A DNA stretch of 7,968 nt from Candidatus Aminicenantes bacterium UBA876. GTDB taxonomy: Bacteria > Acidobacteriota > Aminicenantia > UBA2199. Below are positions 6,033 to 7,968 of the stretch, piece after piece. How positions within the stretch are numbered: the stretch's first letter is position 1; every line of letters starts with the position of its first letter. The stretch lies in NCBI GenBank assembly GCA_002294665.1, contig DBFQ01000085.1:1839-9806 (forward strand). The letters run 5' to 3'. Made by a program: the position numbers and the translations under genes. The notes under the pieces were generated by a model. The model did no database searches and was not told the origin of the DNA. It worked only from the letters and a program-made list of their open reading frames with translations.

Positions 6033-6869
6033 ATGCACCACCGCGAAGATCTTCATATCCACACCCGGGTCTCGGATGGGGACAACACTTTCCAGGAAAT
6101 CCTGGATACCGCTTCCAGGCTGCGATTGGCGCGGATCTCGATCACCGACCATGATGCGCTGGGAACCTATCGCCGTGATCACCCGATCGCCGACGCAGCG
6201 GCCCTGGGGATCGAACTGGTCCCAGGCATTGAACTCGATACGGATTATCAGCAGATGGAAGTTCACCTGCTGGGCTACGGGATTGACATTGAAAATGCCG
6301 AATTAAACGCCCACCTGGCTCGTGTGCAGGCGGAACGCCGGCAACGGATTCGACTCCAGGCGGAAGCCCTTAACCGCCATTTCCGCTCCGATGTCATTGA
6401 CCTGAGCCGGATTTTCACTCCGGAACGCGATACGGTAATGAAGCCCCATCTTTACCGTTTCCTGCGGCAGCAGGAACTGGTCGACGATTATGCCGGATTC
6501 AGACGCCTGCTGGACGAACATGCCCGGGTCGACGCGAAAGTATTTCGTCCCACCTTGCCGCAAGCCATTGAGTTGATCCTGCATGCCGGCGGGATGCCGG
6601 TGATCGCCCATCCCGGTTACTTAAAGAAACACGGCATCCGCCTGGATATGCTGGTGGAAGAGATGATCCGCTTCGGACTGGCCGGCCTGGAAACGGATTA
6701 TCCCTATTGGAATCCGCATAAGCCCGACTGCAGCCATTTTCGCGACCAGAAAAGCGAGCGCGCCATGATTGCGGCGATCCGGGAACTTGCCGGCCGTTTC
6801 AACCTGGTTACCACCCGCGGCTCCGATGCCCACGACCTGGAAACCTTCAATCGCTTCAATCGCGATTGA
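6033..6869 (+). CDS. PHP-domain metal-dependent phosphoesterase (YciV/RNase AM-like)
   Basis: This 278-aa cytoplasmic protein has the complete PHP metal site: H8 and H10 with D15 (HIHTRVSDG), H40 (ITDHDAL), E67 (PGIE), H78 (VHLLGYG), H193 (GGMPVIAHPGYL), and D265/H267 (RGSDAH). KPHLYRFL (137-144) lies in the inserted helical lobe seen in the YciV group. Known members act on nucleic acid ends or nucleotides: E. coli YciV/RNase AM trims RNA 5' ends, and others dephosphorylate 3',5'-bisphosphonucleotides. The exact substrate here cannot be read from sequence. ATG 6033 is the only possible start, because an in-frame TAA lies at 6024-6026 and the first metal histidine is residue 8. There is no ribosome binding site, and the promoter -10 ends 5 nt upstream, so the mRNA is probably leaderless. 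The C-terminus stops 11 residues after the SDAH motif, rather short for the family. Confidence 0.9.
   Translation: MHHREDLHIHTRVSDGDNTFQEILDTASRLRLARISITDHDALGTYRRDHPIADAAALGIELVPGIELDTDYQQMEVHLLGYGIDIENAELNAHLARVQAERRQRIRLQAEALNRHFRSDVIDLSRIFTPERDTVMKPHLYRFLRQQELVDDYAGFRRLLDEHARVDAKVFRPTLPQAIELILHAGGMPVIAHPGYLKKHGIRLDMLVEEMIRFGLAGLETDYPYWNPHKPDCSHFRDQKSERAMIAAIRELAGRFNLVTTRGSDAHDLETFNRFNRD
6856..6869. repeat. Perfect 14-bp palindrome over the PHP stop codon
   Basis: TCAATCG followed by CGATTGA is perfectly self-complementary and includes the TGA stop. It arises beside a 9-bp direct duplication TTCAATCGC (6846-6854 and 6855-6863) that encodes FNRFNR. It has no loop and no adjacent T-run, so it is not a standard terminator. 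Confidence 0.5.
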
Positions 6870-6921
6870 TCTTCACGGTTAGCCTGGATTTGTCATGAAA
6901 ATCCACGTATACTGCAAACAG

Positions 6922-6938
6922 GAATGAAGGATTCATTC
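6922..6938 (+). promoter_or_regulatory. Small hairpin and possible promoter region before the DUF1028 gene
   Basis: GAATGAA (6922-6928) and TTCATTC (6932-6938) form a perfect 7-bp stem with a GGA loop. A possible -10 box TATACT (6908-6913) lies just upstream with only a weak -35 (TGGATT, 6885-6890, 17-bp spacing). If that promoter is used, the hairpin would sit at the very 5' end of the mRNA. Eight T at 6963-6970 have no clear stem in front and are not called a terminator. Confidence 0.3.
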
Positions 6939-7006
6939 TGCACCATAGCGATTCGCAGAAAATTTTTTTTACATGAACCCGTCATCCCCGGGGGAGGTAA
7001 AACAAA

Positions 7007-7968
7007 ATGAAACCCATCATCATCCTCGGCGTATTGCTCGGATTGTGTCTATGTCCAGCGGCTGCCGCGAAAAAAACCGGCCCTCTGGTTTCCACTTATT
7101 CCATTGTGGCCCGGGACGCCCAGACCGGAGAAATCGGCGTGGCGGTTCAATCCCACTGGTTTTCCGTGGGTTCGATTGTCTGCTGGGCGGAAGCCGGAGT
7201 CGGCGCTGTTGCCACCCAATCCTTTGTCGAACCGGCTTACGGTCCCCTGGGGCTGGAGTTGATGCGCAACGGCAAAACTCCCCGGCAAGCCCTGAACGGC
7301 CTGCTTGCGGCCGATGCTCATCCCGATGTGCGCCAGGTGGCCATGATCGATGATTCCGGCGCGGTGGCCGTTCATACCGGCGAAAACTGTATCGTTGAAG
7401 CCGGCCATGTCGCGGGCGAGGGATTTTCCTGCCAGGCCAACATGATGGAAAAAAACACGGTTCCCGCAGCGATGGCGGCCGCTTTTGAGCAGGCCGGGGG
7501 ACCATTGGTTGATCGCCTCATGGCCGCGCTTGAAGCGGCTCAGGCTGAGAAGGGCGATATCCGAGGCAAGCAATCCGCCGCATTGATCGTGGTTGCCCCG
7601 GAATCAGCCGGTGCGCCATGGAAAGGGCGCCTATTCGATTTACGGGTTGAGGATCACCCCCAGCCGCTGCAAGAATTAAAACGCTTGATCCGCGTGGCCA
7701 AAGCCTATCGTTACATGAACCGGGGAGACGAATTCCTGGCTGAAAAAAAGATTGAACAGGCCCTGCATGCCTATTCACAGGCAATGGATATTTACCCGGA
7801 TAATCCGGAATTGATGTTCTGGCCCGCCACGCTGCTGGCTGCTTCCGGACGGGTAAAGGAAAGTCTTCCCCTTTTCAGCAAAGTCTTTGCCAGCAACCCC
7901 GGATGGGCCGAGTTGCTGCGGCGCCTGCCGCAAGCGGGGCAATTCCCGGATGACCCGGAATTGCTGAA
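7007..7968 (+). CDS. Secreted DUF1028 protein with C-terminal TPR-like tail (3' end outside window)
   Basis: The frame stays open for 320 codons to the window edge, so the C-terminus is missing. Residues 1-21 are a signal peptide ending in PAAAA before KK, with likely cleavage after A21. Residues about 28-215 are DUF1028, shown by TYSIVARDAQTGEIGVAVQS, SVGSIVCWAEAGVGAVATQS, EPAYGPLGLELM, QVAMIDDSGAVAVHTGENC, QANMM, and DIRGKQSAALIVV. The family has an N-terminal-nucleophile-hydrolase-like fold, but its substrate is not settled. From about residue 230 a TPR-like helical tail begins (EQALHAYSQAMDIYPDNPEL, then a second helix pair near 275-300). The start ATG 7007 has GGGGAGG (6991-6997) 9 nt upstream. 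Several other starts in frame are internal to the conserved domain and were discarded. Export plus TPR suggests an envelope enzyme with a docking module; this is inference. Confidence 0.9.
   Translation, partial: MKPIIILGVLLGLCLCPAAAAKKTGPLVSTYSIVARDAQTGEIGVAVQSHWFSVGSIVCWAEAGVGAVATQSFVEPAYGPLGLELMRNGKTPRQALNGLLAADAHPDVRQVAMIDDSGAVAVHTGENCIVEAGHVAGEGFSCQANMMEKNTVPAAMAAAFEQAGGPLVDRLMAALEAAQAEKGDIRGKQSAALIVVAPESAGAPWKGRLFDLRVEDHPQPLQELKRLIRVAKAYRYMNRGDEFLAEKKIEQALHAYSQAMDIYPDNPELMFWPATLLAASGRVKESLPLFSKVFASNPGWAELLRRLPQAGQFPDDPELL

Noticed and set aside
5899..6306. 135-aa plus-strand open frame starting before the PHP gene
   Set aside because: It begins in the heptamer array, which gives a repetitive HFSLFTSHF-type N-terminus, and then reads the PHP gene in the wrong frame.
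6955..6970. Terminator for the PHP gene at the eight-T run
   Set aside because: The sequence before the T-run gives only a GCGATTCGC palindrome with no room for a loop, so there is no credible stem.
6973..7573. Open frames in other phases across the start of the DUF1028 gene, on both strands
   Set aside because: The DUF1028 frame beginning at 7007 has a ribosome binding site, a signal peptide and conserved motifs; the others are arginine/proline-rich out-of-frame translations.

Overview
The window is a chromosomal stretch of a mid-to-high GC bacterium and carries mostly housekeeping genes. A minus-strand DNA repair/replication operon (uvrA-like, holB, ricT/PSP1 family) fills the first 4.3 kb. 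Three plus-strand genes follow, in separate units: a secreted TPR/coiled-coil protein, a PHP-domain phosphoesterase, and a secreted DUF1028 protein cut by the window edge. The holB-PSP1 adjacency matches the holB-yaaT order known from Bacillus, but the two exported TPR proteins, the codon use and the intergenic repeats suggest a non-Firmicute, perhaps Acidobacteriota/Aminicenantes-like. That placement is an inference with low confidence.

Layout. Positions 1-75 hold degenerate purine-rich heptad repeats and a possible operon terminator. Positions 76-4289 (minus) are uvrA > holB > ricT, tightly packed (10-nt gap, then 8-nt overlap), so probably one transcript. Positions 4290-4413 are the divergent intergenic region, with a good sigma70-type promoter for the TPR gene and a GC-rich inverted repeat in the uvrA leader. 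Positions 4414-5619 encode the exported TPR protein, closed by a textbook intrinsic terminator at 5643-5673. Positions 5674-6018 contain no gene; they carry two oppositely oriented low-complexity repeat blocks flanking three mini-hairpins that share a GTGA loop. Positions 6033-6869 encode a PHP protein whose only usable start lies about 6 nt after a perfect extended -10 box, so its mRNA is probably leaderless. Positions 7007-7968 are the first 320 codons of a DUF1028 protein with a C-terminal TPR-like tail.

What stands out. The UvrA homologue is short (824 aa). It keeps the UvrB-binding domain but lacks the roughly 110-residue insertion domain normally found in the first half, and it has a divergent version of a near-invariant motif in the second half. 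The 5.7-6.0 kb gap looks like one copy of a dispersed structured repeat family, with a second partial copy at the left edge. I see no mobile element, CRISPR array, tRNA or rRNA, and no multi-gene novel system; the candidate novelties are the compact UvrA, the hairpin/heptad intergenic element and the leaderless PHP gene.
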